From CAMREV01 sp051656125 (GTDB lineage Bacteria > Bacillota_I > Bacilli_A > Mycoplasmatales > Mycoplasmoidaceae): a DNA stretch of 64,000 nt. Below are positions 41,545 through 53,424 of the stretch, in pieces. Position 1 is the stretch's first letter. Each line of letters begins with the position of its first letter. Both the position numbers and the translations under genes were made by a program. The stretch is from NCBI GenBank assembly GCA_051656125.1, contig JBOGBH010000052.1, forward strand, positions 248,001-312,000, in the 5' to 3' direction. The notes beneath the pieces are model-generated. The model was not told the origin of the DNA. It made no database searches and worked only from the letters and a program-made list of their open reading frames with translations.

Positions 41545-43084
41545 TTTTTTCTATTCTTTCAAATAAAATTTTTGCATCATTAACTTTTATATTATCTATA
41601 TTATTAAATTCATTCATTTCATTAAAAGAAAATAAATTTTTTGGGAATGAAAATTGTTTTCATGCTTCTTTTGATTTTGTCACAAGAATAGGACTCATAA
41701 AAAATATTAGTATTTTTGAGCTATTAGCTAATAGAGATAAGAAGTACATTAAATCATCAATTTTATTTTCTTTAAATAAATTTCAAGGCTTGCTATTTTC
41801 AATAAAAGAATTAATATTGCTTTCAAAAATATTCAATTCTTTAACAATTAAATTAACATCCATGGTATTTATTTTGTCTTCTATCATATTTAAAAAATCA
41901 TTAATAGTATCTTCAAAAAATATTAAATCTTCATTATTATTTTTCGAATATTTAGGAATTATTCCATTATTATATTTATTTAGCATTCCAATAGTTCTAT
42001 TTACAATGTTTCCAAAATTATTACATAGATCTGCATTATGAGTCATAACTAATAAATCTTCTGAAAATGTGCTATCATTTGTCATTGATATCTCTTTCAT
42101 TAAATAGTATCTAATAGAATCAGAGCCAAATTTATTGATTAATTCAAATGGGTCAATTACGTTACCTATAGATTTAGACATTTTTCCTTGGTTTGTGATA
42201 ATTCATCCATGTGAAATTATCTTTGATGGTAGTCTGTAACCAAGCATTTTTAAAATTATTGGTCAATATATGCAATGGAATCTTGTAATTTCTTTTGAAA
42301 GTAAATGCACTATTTCTGTTTCATCATTATTTCAATATTTATCTACAAAACTATCATTACATATTGATAAACCAGAAATATAATTAAGCAGTGCATCAAG
42401 TCAAACATATATTTTATGATTAGAATTTTCTTTTATTTCTATACCCCAATTTAAATTATTTCTAGAAATAGAAAGATTTCTAAATTCATCATTTAAAAAA
42501 TTGTTCTTTAGCTCTGCAATTCTAGAAATAGGATAAATATATATTTTTTTACTATCCAAGATATCTATAATTCATTCTTTAAATTCTTTTGTTTTTAAAA
42601 AAAATGATTCTTCAGATCTGGGTGTTATTTCATGTCCATGTTCACAATATTTTTTATTGTCTTTTATAATAATTTTTTTATCTATGATATCTTCTTCACA
42701 TTGTATGCAATATAATGATTCTCAATTGTCCAAATAAATATATTTTTTTGAATAAAGAAGAGAAAATTTTTCTTGAACAAATTTTTTATGTTTTTCATTT
42801 GTTGTTCTTATAAAGAAACTTGGTTCTATTTTTAAATCTCTTCAAAGTTTTTCAAATATTAAAGAATTTTTATCAACTAATTCTTGACATGTAATATTTT
42901 CCTTTTTAGCGGTTGCTTCTATTTTTTGTCCATGTTCATCCATGCCAGTTATAAAAAAAGTATCATAACCAAGAATTTTTTTATATCTTGAAATGACATC
43001 GGCTAAAATTGTCGTGTAAGCATGACCAATATGAGGTCTACCAGATGAATAATATATTGGTGTACTTATATAAAATTTTTTCAT
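41534..43084 (-). CDS. metG: Methionyl-tRNA synthetase
   Basis: A 516-residue class I synthetase. The HIGH signature is at 18-21 (RPHIGHAYTT) and KMSKS at 301-305 (KMSKSIGN). A connective-peptide zinc knuckle with Cys and His pairs lies near residues 120-150. The anticodon-binding helical domain follows. There is no C-terminal tRNA-binding extension. Several UGA Trp codons occur. It starts 1 base after the rarA stop and overlaps the downstream regulator gene. Confidence 0.95.
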
Positions 43085-43085
43085 A

Positions 43086-44294
43086 TTATGACTCTTCTTT
43101 TATTTTATCTCAATATTTTAATATTTTGTTTTCAATTGAGCTATGTTTTGGTACGAAATAATATTTTTTGTTAATAATTTCTTTTGGTAAATAGTTTTGT
43201 TTCACTCATCCATTGGGATAGTTATGAGGGTATAAATATTTTCCATTATTGTTTTTTCTAATATGTTCAGGAATGTCATATATTTTTCCTTCATTTATAT
43301 CATCTATTGCTTGAGCAATAGCATTCGATGCTGAATTTGATTTTGGAGATAATGCCATTTCCAAAACAATGTATGAAAGAATATATTTTGCTTCAGGCAT
43401 TCCTACTTCCTTTGAACTAGAAATTGCGCTATAGACTCTTGATAATAAACTAGGATTTGCTAACCCAATATCTTCATAAGCACAAATTAATATTCTTCTT
43501 CCAATTGTTTCAATATCTGAAGATTCCAAAAGTCTAGCAAGCCAATAGATTGAAGCATCTGGATCACTTCCTCTAATTGATTTTTGTAGTGCTGATTTTA
43601 AATCATGTATTTCATTACCTTCTTTATAATACCTTGAATAATTTCCAAATGGTATAGATAATACTAAATCTACATCTATTTTGCCATCTTTTTGACTTTT
43701 AAATAAAATTTCTAGTAAATTTATTGCACTTCTATAGTCACCCAAATTTTTTTTAACAATTAATTCCAAAGCTTCATTTGTAATGTTTATTGAATTTTTT
43801 TTAGCTATATTTTCTAAACCTTTTTTTATGTCATTTTCTTTTAAAGAATTAAGCTCAATTAATTTACATCTACTTCTTATTGCGGGGTTAATTGCAAAAT
43901 AAGGGTTTTCAGTTGTTGTACCAAATAAGATTAAGTTTCCTTTTTCAAGAAAGCTTAGTAAAATATCTTGTTTATCTCTATTCATCCTATGAATTTCATC
44001 TATAATTACTACATAATTATCAGAAGTAATTTTAGATAACTCTATTATTTCTTCAAGAACATTTTTTTTATCAAATGCTGCATTAAAAATTCTATATGGT
44101 AACTTCATAGTTTTACATATTGAAATAGCGAGGGAAGTTTTTCCAACTCCTGGTTGTCCATGGAAAATAATTGAAAAAACAAAATTATTATTTATCATAT
44201 TAGTAATAATTTTGTTTTCACCAATGATATGATCTTGACCAATTATCTCATCAATATTATTAGGTCTTTCAGAAAAAGATATAAGAGTTTTCAT
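43086..44294 (-). CDS. rarA: Replication-associated recombination ATPase RarA/MgsA
   Basis: A 402-residue AAA+ ATPase. It opens near RPNNIDEIIGQDHI, with Walker A GQPGVGKT at 46-53 and Walker B VIIDEIHR. Sensor 1 is FGTTTENPYF. The C-terminal half has SIRGSDPDASIYWLARLLESS and ISICAYEDIGLANP-like ILICAYEDIGLANP, diagnostic of the MgsA/RarA family. The C-terminus is HNYPNGW. It acts at stalled forks (family knowledge). Confidence 0.94.
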
Positions 44295-44297
44295 TAT

Positions 44298-45116
44298 TTA
44301 ACCTTTTTTTTCCATATATAAATCATATAAGGAATTTACTTTAACTCCATATTTATATGCAACCATTTTGCAAGCTTCTTTTGTTTTAGTTCCCTTTTTC
44401 TCTAATTTATCTATTTCAAATAGTAAAGAATTCATATCTTCATTATCTTCACATAGATTTTGAAAAACTATTACAAATTCACCTCTTAAATCTATTTGTG
44501 AAATAATTTCTGATATTTTACCAGAATATTTTGTTTCATTTTTTTTAGTAAGTTCTTTGCAAACATTTATTTGAATGTCTCCAAAAACATGTTTAATATC
44601 ATCTAATGTTTCTAACAAGTTATGAACGGATTCAAACAAAACTATTGTTGAATTTATTTTTTTTAATTTAAATAGCTCATCAATTTTTTTTTGTTTCTTC
44701 TTACTTAAAAAACCATTGAAATAAAAATTATTACATGGATAATCTGATAACAAAAGAGCATGTATAATTGAACATGATCCATTTATTATTATTGGTGTAA
44801 TATTATTCTTATTTAAATGTTTTTTTATTATGTATCCAGGATCACTAATCATTGGGTATCCAGCATCGCTCACTAATACACAATCTTCATTTTTGAGATG
44901 TTTTAAGATATTGTCAATTTCACTAGATTCAGAAAATTCATTACAAATTATAAATTTTTTATCCTTTATTGGAATACTTAAATTATTTAAAAGTTTTTTA
45001 GTTACTCTTGTATCTTCACATAAAAATATTCTAGAAGAAGTAATTACTTCTTTTGCTCTACTATTAATTTCATTGATGTTTCCAATTGGTGTAGCTATAA
45101 TATAAAAATTATTCAT
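44298..45116 (-). CDS. rsmI: 16S rRNA 2'-O-methyltransferase RsmI
   Basis: A 272-residue tetrapyrrole-methylase-fold enzyme that methylates C1402 ribose. It starts with IATPIGNINEINSRAKEVI, then CEDTRVTKKLL, VSDAGYPMISDPGY and INGSCSIIHALLLSDYPCNNFYFNGFL. All are standard for RsmI. It ends 3 bases before rarA and starts 1 base after rnmV. Confidence 0.95.
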   Translation of the reverse strand: MNNFYIIATPIGNINEINSRAKEVITSSRIFLCEDTRVTKKLLNNLSIPIKDKKFIICNEFSESSEIDNILKHLKNEDCVLVSDAGYPMISDPGYIIKKHLNKNNITPIIINGSCSIIHALLLSDYPCNNFYFNGFLSKKKQKKIDELFKLKKINSTIVLFESVHNLLETLDDIKHVFGDIQINVCKELTKKNETKYSGKISEIISQIDLRGEFVIVFQNLCEDNEDMNSLLFEIDKLEKKGTKTKEACKMVAYKYGVKVNSLYDLYMEKKG

Positions 45117-45117
45117 C

Positions 45118-45636
45118 TTAATCCTTATTTTTCAAATCTTCGCAACTTATATTAAGCATCATAAGTATATTAAATAATTGCTTGTGATTGTAATAAGGTA
45201 TATTTAATTTATTACAAATTTCTAATCTTTTTTCTTTTGAATTTAAATTTAATGACAAATACTCATTTCAACTTATTTTTGGCTTTTCATTCATTGGAGA
45301 AAAAAAATTATTTAATGCTTTTTTTATAGAATCATCTTTTGCTTCTGCGATACCTTTTTTTCTACTTTTTGAATCAATATCATCGATAGTAATAAAAGCA
45401 TGTTTTAAATTAGGAATTTCTTTTATCAAAATATCTCTAATTTTTTTTCCAACTCTATCTGGGTCTAGAAAACAAATTATACCTCTTGATTCATTAATTT
45501 TTTTTATTAAATTAATTTTTGATTTAGTAATATCATAACCATTTGTTTCGAATGTTTCAACGTTAGGAAAAATTTTCTTAATTTTTTTACTATCATTTTT
45601 TCCTTCAACTAATATTACTTCTTTAATAAGTTCCAT
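45118..45636 (-). CDS. rnmV: Ribonuclease M5
   Basis: A 172-residue Toprim nuclease that matures the 5S rRNA 3' and 5' ends. The Toprim motifs are VILVEGKNDSKKI (acidic Glu) and FLDPDRVGKKIRD (family DxDxxG.rIR). The C-terminus is diverged and carries one UGA Trp. The start codon overlaps the prs stop (TAATG). Confidence 0.88.
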
Positions 45637-46613
45637 TATTCTATATATTTATTTCAATATTTGTTGTATAACTTTGAAATAGATCCGCCCTTAATTTGAG
45701 AATTAATAACTTCAGCATAAAAACCACTTAAATGAACTACTTCAATTTTAGGGTTTTTAATTTTTAAATTTTCTTGAATTGTATCTGTAATATACATTTT
45801 TTTAAGTTTTTTTGAATGTAATAATTCTTCAAATCTATTTATAGCATTGTCAGAGAAAACACCATGTGTACACATAACACTTACAGATTTAGCTTTCTTA
45901 CTTAATAAAAGATCTACTGCTTGAATAACAGTATTTCCAGTATCAATCATGTCATCGACTAAAATACAATCTTTGTCTTGAACATTTCCTAATAAATCAA
46001 AAACTTCTACTTTATTTGGCTCTGGTCTTCTTTTATCAATAATAGCCAAAGATACATTTAATCTTGATGCAATTGTTCTAGCTCTTTTTACACCACCATA
46101 GTCAGGAGAAACAATACATAAATTCTTTTTAGGATTATCTTTTAGAACATTTCCTAAAACTATTCCAGATGCCTTCAAAGTATCAACTGGAATATCAAAG
46201 AATCCTTGAATTTGTTCTGAGTGAATATCCATTAAAATAATTTTATTAGCCCCAGCATTTTCAATTAAATTTGCAACAAGTTTAGCTGTAATTGGTTCTC
46301 TACCTTTTGACTTTCTATCTTGTCTTGCATATCCAAAATATGGAATAATAACTGTTATTGAATTTGCTGATGCTCTTTTCATCGAATCTATGGCTATAAG
46401 TAATTCCATCAAGTTGTCATTTACGGGATGAGAAGTTGATTGTATTATAAATACGTCTTTACCTCTAACAGTTTCTCTTGGTTTAACTAAGATTTCGCCG
46501 TCTGCAAATTTAAAAGTATCAATTTCACCCTCTTTTATTTTCAATTTTTGAGAGATTTCTTTTGACATTTTTTTTGAATTCGACAATCCATATAATGCAA
46601 TACTTGCGAACAT
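45636..46613 (-). CDS. prs: Ribose-phosphate pyrophosphokinase
   Basis: A 325-residue PRPP synthase. The N-terminal domain has KFADGEILVKPRETVRGKDVFIIQS. The loop FGYARQDRKSKGREPI and the flexible Lys/Arg region are present. The PRPP-binding motif is CILVDDMIDTGNTV (acidic DDMIDTG). It ends via a UGA Trp, so the true end is NKYWNKYIE. It supplies PRPP for nucleotides and NAD. Confidence 0.95.
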
Positions 46614-46643
46614 ACTTATCCTTTTATAAAAAAGTTTTTTTAA

Positions 46644-48296
46644 TTAGAAATCTTTATCATCAAAACTTACAAATTTACTTGTAGGTGCACTTTGTTTTTT
46701 AGAAAATATTTTTCATTTAGATTTAGGCTTTTTACTTTCATAAGATTTAGATTCAAAATTACTAATATCTTCTTTTTTAGTAGGAATGCTAATACCTGCA
46801 TCAAAATCTTTATCATCATTAAAAGATGATTCTTTTTTGAAAATATCACTATCCAATAATTCTTCTGTTTTACTGAATAATTGAGTTTTAGAAGACATTT
46901 TGTTTATGTCAGTGCTATTGTCAATTATTTTACCTAATTCAAATTTACCAGCTAATAAAATATTAATTTCAGCATTCTCATATTTATCACTAAAAGAAAT
47001 TCCATTAACTATGTTTAAATCATTTGATTGAACTATTTCTTTTGTTGCAGATCTTGCATTTTCTAAAATACTACTTGGAACATTTTCATTAATTTTAAAG
47101 TTAAAAATTGCATTTTGAGAATCAATAATATCAATATCTGTATAACCTTTTTCAATTCTTTCTTCGATTGCCTCTTTAATAGAATCTTTTGTATAATCAG
47201 AAATTTCAACTTTAACAAATAAGAAACCATTTTGATTTTTAAAGAAGTTTCTAATATCAGCAAAGTCAATATTTACATCTGCAGCATTTGTTATAATGTT
47301 AATAAATTCATCAATAATTACTCTAATGTATTCGTTTGCATCTTCATATGCTTTTTTAATTGATGTTCTTTCTCTATCAGAGCTAATAATTCTATCATTA
47401 CTTACAGTTGAGAAACCACTACATATATATGAAAGTTTATCTAAACCAGATAATGCATTAGAATAAGTTTTATTACCTTCTGCACCAATTGATGGTAAGT
47501 TGAATAAACCAATTGTTAAGATTCCTAAATCTTTAGCAATTTGAGCAATTACAGGAGTAGCTCCAGTACCAGTACCCTTACCTAGTCCAGAAACTAAAAT
47601 AAGAATATCTGTACCTTGAAGTATTTCTTTAATTGATTCAGAGTCACCTTCAGCAGCTCTTTTACCCATTTCTGGATCTCCACCTGAACCATTTCCTTTT
47701 AATTCATCAGAACCCATTAATAAAAGTGATCCAGCTAGTTCAGGAATGTTTTTTAAAGCAATATAATCAGTATTAATAGCTTTAATTTCAACAAAACTTG
47801 GTCAAGTTCTAGAATTATATACATACTTAATTATGTTGTTTCCAGCACCACCAATACCTATAATTTTAACTTTAAAGCTTTTGTTGAATATTTTTCCATC
47901 ACCCATTGTTTGAATTAAAGCATCGCTAGGCACATCAAGTATTTTACCTATATTTTTAGTTATTGTAATTTTTTGATTGCTTTCTCTTGAGTTTTCATGT
48001 CTTTCATCAGCAACATCATCATATCTTTTGTTAGAATCTTCTATTTTATTTGATTCTTCTCTTCTAATATAATCTTCTTCTCTATCAACCTTAATTACAT
48101 TTGAACGCTGAAAGTCACTTTCAGATACTGAATAATCAGAACGAACTTCCTCTCTTTGTTCTACTTTTTTCTCTTGAAAATCGTTATTTTGCATAGCGGG
48201 ACGAGCATAAGTATTGTTGTTTACTATATTTTTAATTGGAATTATTTCCAAATCATCTGTGTTATTTAATATTTTATCAAGATTTTTGTTACTCAT
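46644..48296 (-). CDS. ftsZ: Cell division GTPase FtsZ with long N-terminal extension
   Basis: A 550-residue FtsZ. Residues 1-141 are a hydrophilic extension rich in Asn, Asp, Glu, Arg and Ser that FtsZ normally lacks. The GTPase begins KVKIIGIGGAGNN at 142. The tubulin signature is GLGKGTGTG at 237-245, with Lys replacing one Gly. The T7 loop NIDFADI keeps the catalytic Asp. The C-terminal domain and a 90-residue acidic, Ser/Lys-rich tail follow. The typical C-terminal FtsA/EzrA-binding peptide is not evident. A separate promoter with -35 and -10 boxes lies just upstream. Confidence 0.9.
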
Positions 48297-48329
48297 GAGT
48301 TGACTCCAATATTACATCATTATTTCTAA

Positions 48330-48359
48330 ATTATATAATAATATAAGTAAATATATCAA
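48330..48359 (-). promoter_or_regulatory. Promoter of ftsZ
   Basis: On the minus strand TTGATA (48354-48359), an 18-base spacer and TATAAT (48330-48335) make the best sigma-A-type promoter in the window. It lies in the 76-base gap between the ftsA-like gene and ftsZ. FtsZ can therefore be made independently. Confidence 0.65.
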
Positions 48360-48372
48360 TATATTTTTATTA

Positions 48373-49539
48373 TTATTTTTTTAACATATTTTGTTTATGA
48401 ACATACAATAATGAATAAATTAGAGTAATGTATTTCGGCTCTTGGAAAACCATTATTTTAATGTTTTTATTGCTAAATTGTACATTTGACATATTTAAAT
48501 ATAAAACATCTATTTTTTGATGTAGTTTTGCTTGAATGTAATGTAATCAATTTTCGAGAATATTAGTTGCTGAAAGAATGTAAATTTCATCAATTTCTTC
48601 GCCTTTTTTAGCTAAATCATTATAAAATTTATTGATTTCATTAGTTAAATTCATTAATCAGTCCATAATAAGAACATTTATGTCACCATATTTAAAAGAA
48701 TCATATGAACCTATTTTTTCAGAAATTGATATTTTAAATGGTACTGATTTTTTATTATAAACAGAAACATTTTTATAGATTTTAAGAATTTTTATAGCAT
48801 CTTGCTCATTAACATTTGTTTTTGATTGAATTTCATGAGTTAAATTTTTAAGTCCAAAATTGATCACTTCCTTCTTAGCAAGGGATAAATTTTTATAATA
48901 AAAGAAATTTGACTTATCATGTCCAATATTTATAAATGCTTTCTTATTTCTAAGATTATTTTCGAATGCTTCAGGAACAATCATAGAATCAACTACAATA
49001 TCATCTATTTTAATCTTCAATTTATCAAAAATTTTTATAAATGGTTCTATATATATTTTTTTAGTAATATAGTATTGAGTTTTAAAAACTAAATTACTAC
49101 CTTCAATATCAAATGGAATATCTTGATAATGAATTCCATCTAATTCTCAGCTATATGTTTTTTTACCTAATAAATAATTTTCTTTAAGTTGAAGAGAAGA
49201 TAAAGTCAAATTTGAAGAAATTTTGTTTCATTTATTTGGTGTTAAAGATTTTGATATTTTATATTCAGGAGAAGTTGAAGATATAGTATCTACATTTTTA
49301 GTAGGTAAATTCAAAATAACTTTATTAGGTGTAGCCCCAATATAATTAGTTATTTTTTTTATTTTATTTGAAATTGCTTTTTCAAAAAGTTCTGAATTTT
49401 TTAATTGAGAATCAACTATCATTTCATTACTTAGAAACTTATCAATATGCATAACTCTTAAATTATTATTATCATCAATAGAGCCAACAAGCATTTTTGT
49501 CTCATAGTTACCGCAGACAATTATTAAATAAATATCCAT
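48373..49539 (-). CDS. ftsA: FtsA-like cell division protein (diverged)
   Basis: A 388-residue protein between rsmH and ftsZ. The N-terminal YLIIVCGNYETKMLVG corresponds to the first actin-fold strand pair. ILNLPTKNV matches the SHS2-like region. KKAFINIGHDKSNFFYYKNLSLAKKEVINFGLKNLTHEI matches the FtsA phosphate-2 and phosphate-1-like motif (family DiGxxtTdxxxyxxGxl). Several ATP-site glycines are not conserved and the amphipathic membrane helix is not obvious. The assignment rests on this alignment and on synteny. Confidence 0.65.
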
Positions 49540-49545
49540 AAAAAA

Positions 49546-50466
49546 TTAACACCTTTCTATGCATCTAATCCTAGCACTTTTAGATCTGCTATTTGAGTCA
49601 AAATCATCTCTAATATTTTTCTTATTTATTAACTTAAAGTTTTTCAAATTATTTTTAATTGGAACTTCTTTTGGAAATAAATCTTTTGATTTTTCAGAAA
49701 ATATATCCTTAACAATTTTATCTTCTAATGAATTAAAAGTTATAACAACTATTCTTCCATTTTTATTAAGAATTGATGTAGCAGAATTTAATGACATAAT
49801 TATTTCATTAACTTCATTATTAACTTCAATTCTTATTGCTTGAAAGTATTTTTTTTCAGGATATTTTTTACTATAGAGAACTTTTCTATCAATACTTTCT
49901 CTTATTATTTTAACCAAATCATTTGTAAAAAAATCATTATTTAAATTATTCTCTCTAAATTCAATAATTTTCTTGCAAATTCTAATTGGATTTCTATCAT
50001 TTGCATAATTTCTAAACATCTGAAAAAGTTCATCATATGAATAATTTTTTAAAATAGTATTTGCATTTTTTTCTTGTGATTGATCCATTCGCATATCTAA
50101 AATATTATTACCTAAGTAACTAAATCCTCTCTCCTTATTATCTACTTGAGGACTTGAAATTCCTAGATCATATATTATCCCATCAACTTTTTCAATACCT
50201 ATTTCTTTTAGCTTGCTTACTATTTCAGAAAAATTAGCTTTTATGATTGAACAATTTTCATATTTATTATTTTTTTTAAAAAAATCGATTGCTTCATCAT
50301 CTCTATCAAAAGCAATTATTTTACCAATTGGGGAAAGCATACTAGCAATCTTAAATGTGTGACCACCTCTTCCAAAAGTACAGTCTATATATATGCCATC
50401 TTTTTTTACATTTAAAGAATCGATTGATTCATCTAAAAGAACTGGTATGTGTAATTTGCTATTCAT
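49546..50466 (-). CDS. rsmH: 16S rRNA m4C1402 methyltransferase RsmH
   Basis: A 306-residue methyltransferase (MraW). It has IPVLLDESIDSL, the SAM motif DCTFGRGGHTFKIAS, and IDGIIYDLGISSPQVDNKERGFSYL. The SAM-binding LDMRMDQSQEKNANTIL stretch and YFQAIRIEVNNEVNEI are present too. All match the family closely. It is the first gene of the division trio and starts 3 bases after aspS. MraZ, which usually precedes it, is absent. Confidence 0.96.
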   Translation of the reverse strand: MNSKLHIPVLLDESIDSLNVKKDGIYIDCTFGRGGHTFKIASMLSPIGKIIAFDRDDEAIDFFKKNNKYENCSIIKANFSEIVSKLKEIGIEKVDGIIYDLGISSPQVDNKERGFSYLGNNILDMRMDQSQEKNANTILKNYSYDELFQMFRNYANDRNPIRICKKIIEFRENNLNNDFFTNDLVKIIRESIDRKVLYSKKYPEKKYFQAIRIEVNNEVNEIIMSLNSATSILNKNGRIVVITFNSLEDKIVKDIFSEKSKDLFPKEVPIKNNLKNFKLINKKNIRDDFDSNSRSKSARIRCIERC

Positions 50467-50469
50467 ATA

Positions 50470-52161
50470 TTATTTATTTTTAACTTTACTTGGTGAATTC
50501 ATCATTAAATCTATTCCTGAAGAACTTTTTGGAAATGCTATTACATCTCTAATTGATTTCGAATTTGTAATAATCATTAACAATCTATCCAGACCAATTG
50601 CAATTCCACCATGTGGAGGAACTCCATATTCAAAAGCTTCCAATAAAAAACCAAATTCTTTCTTATAAGTTTCTTCATTTATTTTTAAAGTTTCAAATAC
50701 TTTTTTTTGAATTTCATTTTTTGTAATTCTAATAGAGCCACCACCTATTTCAAAACCATTTAATACGATATCATAAGATCTTGCTCTTGAATTGTGAAAA
50801 TCTTCAATCGATTTATTTGAGTCTTCTTCAGTTGGAGAAGTAAATGGATGATGCACTGAAACATATCTATTTTCTTCCTTTGAAAATTCAAATAAAGGTC
50901 AATTAATAACTCATGCAAAATTAAATCTTTCTTTTGGTTGAATATTTAAAATATCAATTGCTGCATTTCTTATAGCTCCAAGTATTTTATTAGAAATTAA
51001 TCCATCATTAAAGTCAAAAAATATTGTTCCTGATTTAAATTTATTGTCATCAAATATTTTTGCAATTATTTTATTATCAATTTTCCCCATCAGAGATCCA
51101 CCAATGATTTCCTTGTCATAAACACATGATATTAAACTTTTTGCACCATTATCTTTAGCAAATTTTTCTATTTTTTTTAAATCTGTATTATTAACTAAAA
51201 AATCATTTACAAGAACAGCTTTGAATATTTTGCCCTTTAAAATTATTTCACTAAAAATAGTATCTTTTTCAAAATACTTTGTACAATTAAAAATTTCATA
51301 TCCATAACCTAAATTTGGTTTGTCGTTTCCGTATAATTCCATAGCATCATCAAAGTTAATTTTTCTAAATGGAACTTTTAAATCAACTCCTAAAGTTTTC
51401 AAAAATGCATCTTTAAGTAATGATTCAATAAAATTAAAAATGTATTCTTCGTTTACTAAAGAAAATTCTATATCTAATTGAGTGAATTCTGGCTGTCTAT
51501 CTAATCTAAGATTTTCATCTCTAAAACATTTTGCAATTTGAAAATATTTCATAAAGCCTGAAACCATTAATAACTGTTTGTAAATTTGGGGAGACTGTGC
51601 CAAAGAAAAGAAAAGATTATCTTTCAAAGGAACCATATAACCATTTGCCCCCTCAACTGTTGGCTTAGTTAAAATAGGTGTTTCTATTTCAATCACTTCT
51701 TTTCTATGCATATATTCTCTAATATTTTGAATTAGATTAGATCTTAAAATAATATTTTTTTGCATTATGCTTCTTCTTAAATCTAAATATCTATGCTTTA
51801 ATCTTATTTCTTCAAGTCCGTCCGTTTCATTTTGAATTAAGAATGGTATATTTTTTGCCAAAGAAATTACTTTAAAACTTTCTAAAATAATCTCAACATG
51901 CCCAGAAGGTATTTCGTTGTTAACAGATTTTCTGTCTTTTAAAATACCTTTAATTGAAACAAATGATTCTTTAGGAGTAGAATATATTTCATCATAAAAT
52001 TTGTTTTTTTCATCTACAAATATTTGAACGAATCCAGATATATCATATACATCTAAAAATATAATAGAACCCAATTTTCTAGTTTTTTTTATTCAACCAA
52101 AAATTATTACTGGCATATCAATATTTTCATTATTTGTGCATATTTCAATAATAGATTTCAT
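50470..52161 (-). CDS. aspS: Aspartyl-tRNA synthetase
   Basis: A 563-residue class II synthetase. The N-terminal OB fold has FGWIKKTRKLGSIIFLDVYD. Motif 2 is FQIAKCFRDENLRLDRQPEFTQLDIE. Motif 3 near the end is GGIAIGLDRLLMI. The GAD insertion domain is present. It includes the conserved HHPFTSPTEED. Several Trp codons are UGA. It lies 8 bases downstream of hisS. Confidence 0.96.
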
Positions 52162-52169
52162 TTTTCTTC

Positions 52170-53414
52170 CTAACTATTTTTTAGTTGTTTTATTAAACTA
52201 TTTAATTTAATCTTTTCTTCTTTTTGTGTAATCTGATTTTTAATTATAATTTCAGAATTGTCTTTCTCTTTATCACCATAAATTAAAATAATATTAGGGC
52301 AATATTTTTCAGATATTTTAAAATGCTGTTTTAATTTTTTAGTATCGTATGATGTAACAACTTTAATTCCATTTTCTCTCATATTATTTATTATATTGAA
52401 AGAGTCAAAATCATCATTTGTTAGATTTGCAAAATAAACTAAATTTTTTCTTTTGTAATCATCTAATGAGTTCAATTCAGCTATGCTTATTGTTCTTTCC
52501 ATTCCAAGAGCAAAACCAAAGCAAGGATAATCATTTTCACCTATTTCTGAAAATATTTTTTCGTATTTTCCACCACCAATTATTGTAACATTCTTTTCAT
52601 TTGAAACTATTTCAAAAACAATGCCTGTATAATAATCTAATCCTCTGACTAATGTTTTATCTCATTCAAACTTAATATTATTTTTATTCATAATATTTTT
52701 GAATAATTCTATATATTCTTTTTCTTCTTTAGTTAAAAAATCATCTATTATTGGAGCGTTTTTTACTACATCTTTTTTCGAATCTACTTTATCATCTAAT
52801 ATTCTTAATGGATTTTTTTCAATTCTATTTTTAGAATCATCAGTTAATAAATCAATGTTTTTTTTAAAATGTTCCTTTAATTGAATATTTCATTTTTTTC
52901 TTGTCTCTTTATTTCCAATATAATTCAATTTTAAAACTGTATTTTTTATATTTAATTTTTCTACAATTGTCTTTGCTAGCAAAATTATTTCAACTTCATC
53001 ATATATACTTTCAAGAGAAATACATTCAATCCCATATTGATAAAATTGTCTTTGTCTGCCGCTTTGTGGTCTTTCATATCTAAACATTGGGCCTATATAA
53101 AAATATTTTAAAGGATGTTTTTCCTTATGTAAAATTTTTTCTTCTACAACAAATCTAGCTATCGAAGCAGTTCCTTCTGGCCTTAGAGTTATTTCTCTGT
53201 TGCCCTTATCAGTAAAAGTATACATTTCATTAACAATCATGTCAGAAGTATCGTCTTCATTTCTACAAAAAAGTTCTTTGCTTTCAAATATTGGAGTTTC
53301 TACTCTTGAGTAGCCATAACTTCAAGAAATGTCTTCTAAAAATCTAGAAAAGTTAAAGAAAAATTCTGAAAAATTACCATGTATGTCTATAGTTCCTCTT
53401 GGCTTTTTTATCAT
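52170..53414 (-). CDS. hisS: Histidyl-tRNA synthetase
   Basis: A 414-residue class II synthetase. It begins KKPRGTIDIHG, with motif 2 EITLRPEGTASIARF and the histidine motif YQYGIECIS. LVRGLDYYTG is visible as LVRGLDYYTGIVFE through UGA-aware reading. The anticodon domain is at about 320-414. It forms a hisS-aspS pair, a common Firmicute arrangement. Confidence 0.95.
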
Positions 53415-53424
53415 TTTTAACCTC

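Noticed and set aside
31142..43084. Many apparent gene fragments separated by UGA
   Set aside because: UGA is Trp here, and in-frame continuation joins the pieces into full-length proteins such as DinB, PstCA and MetG.
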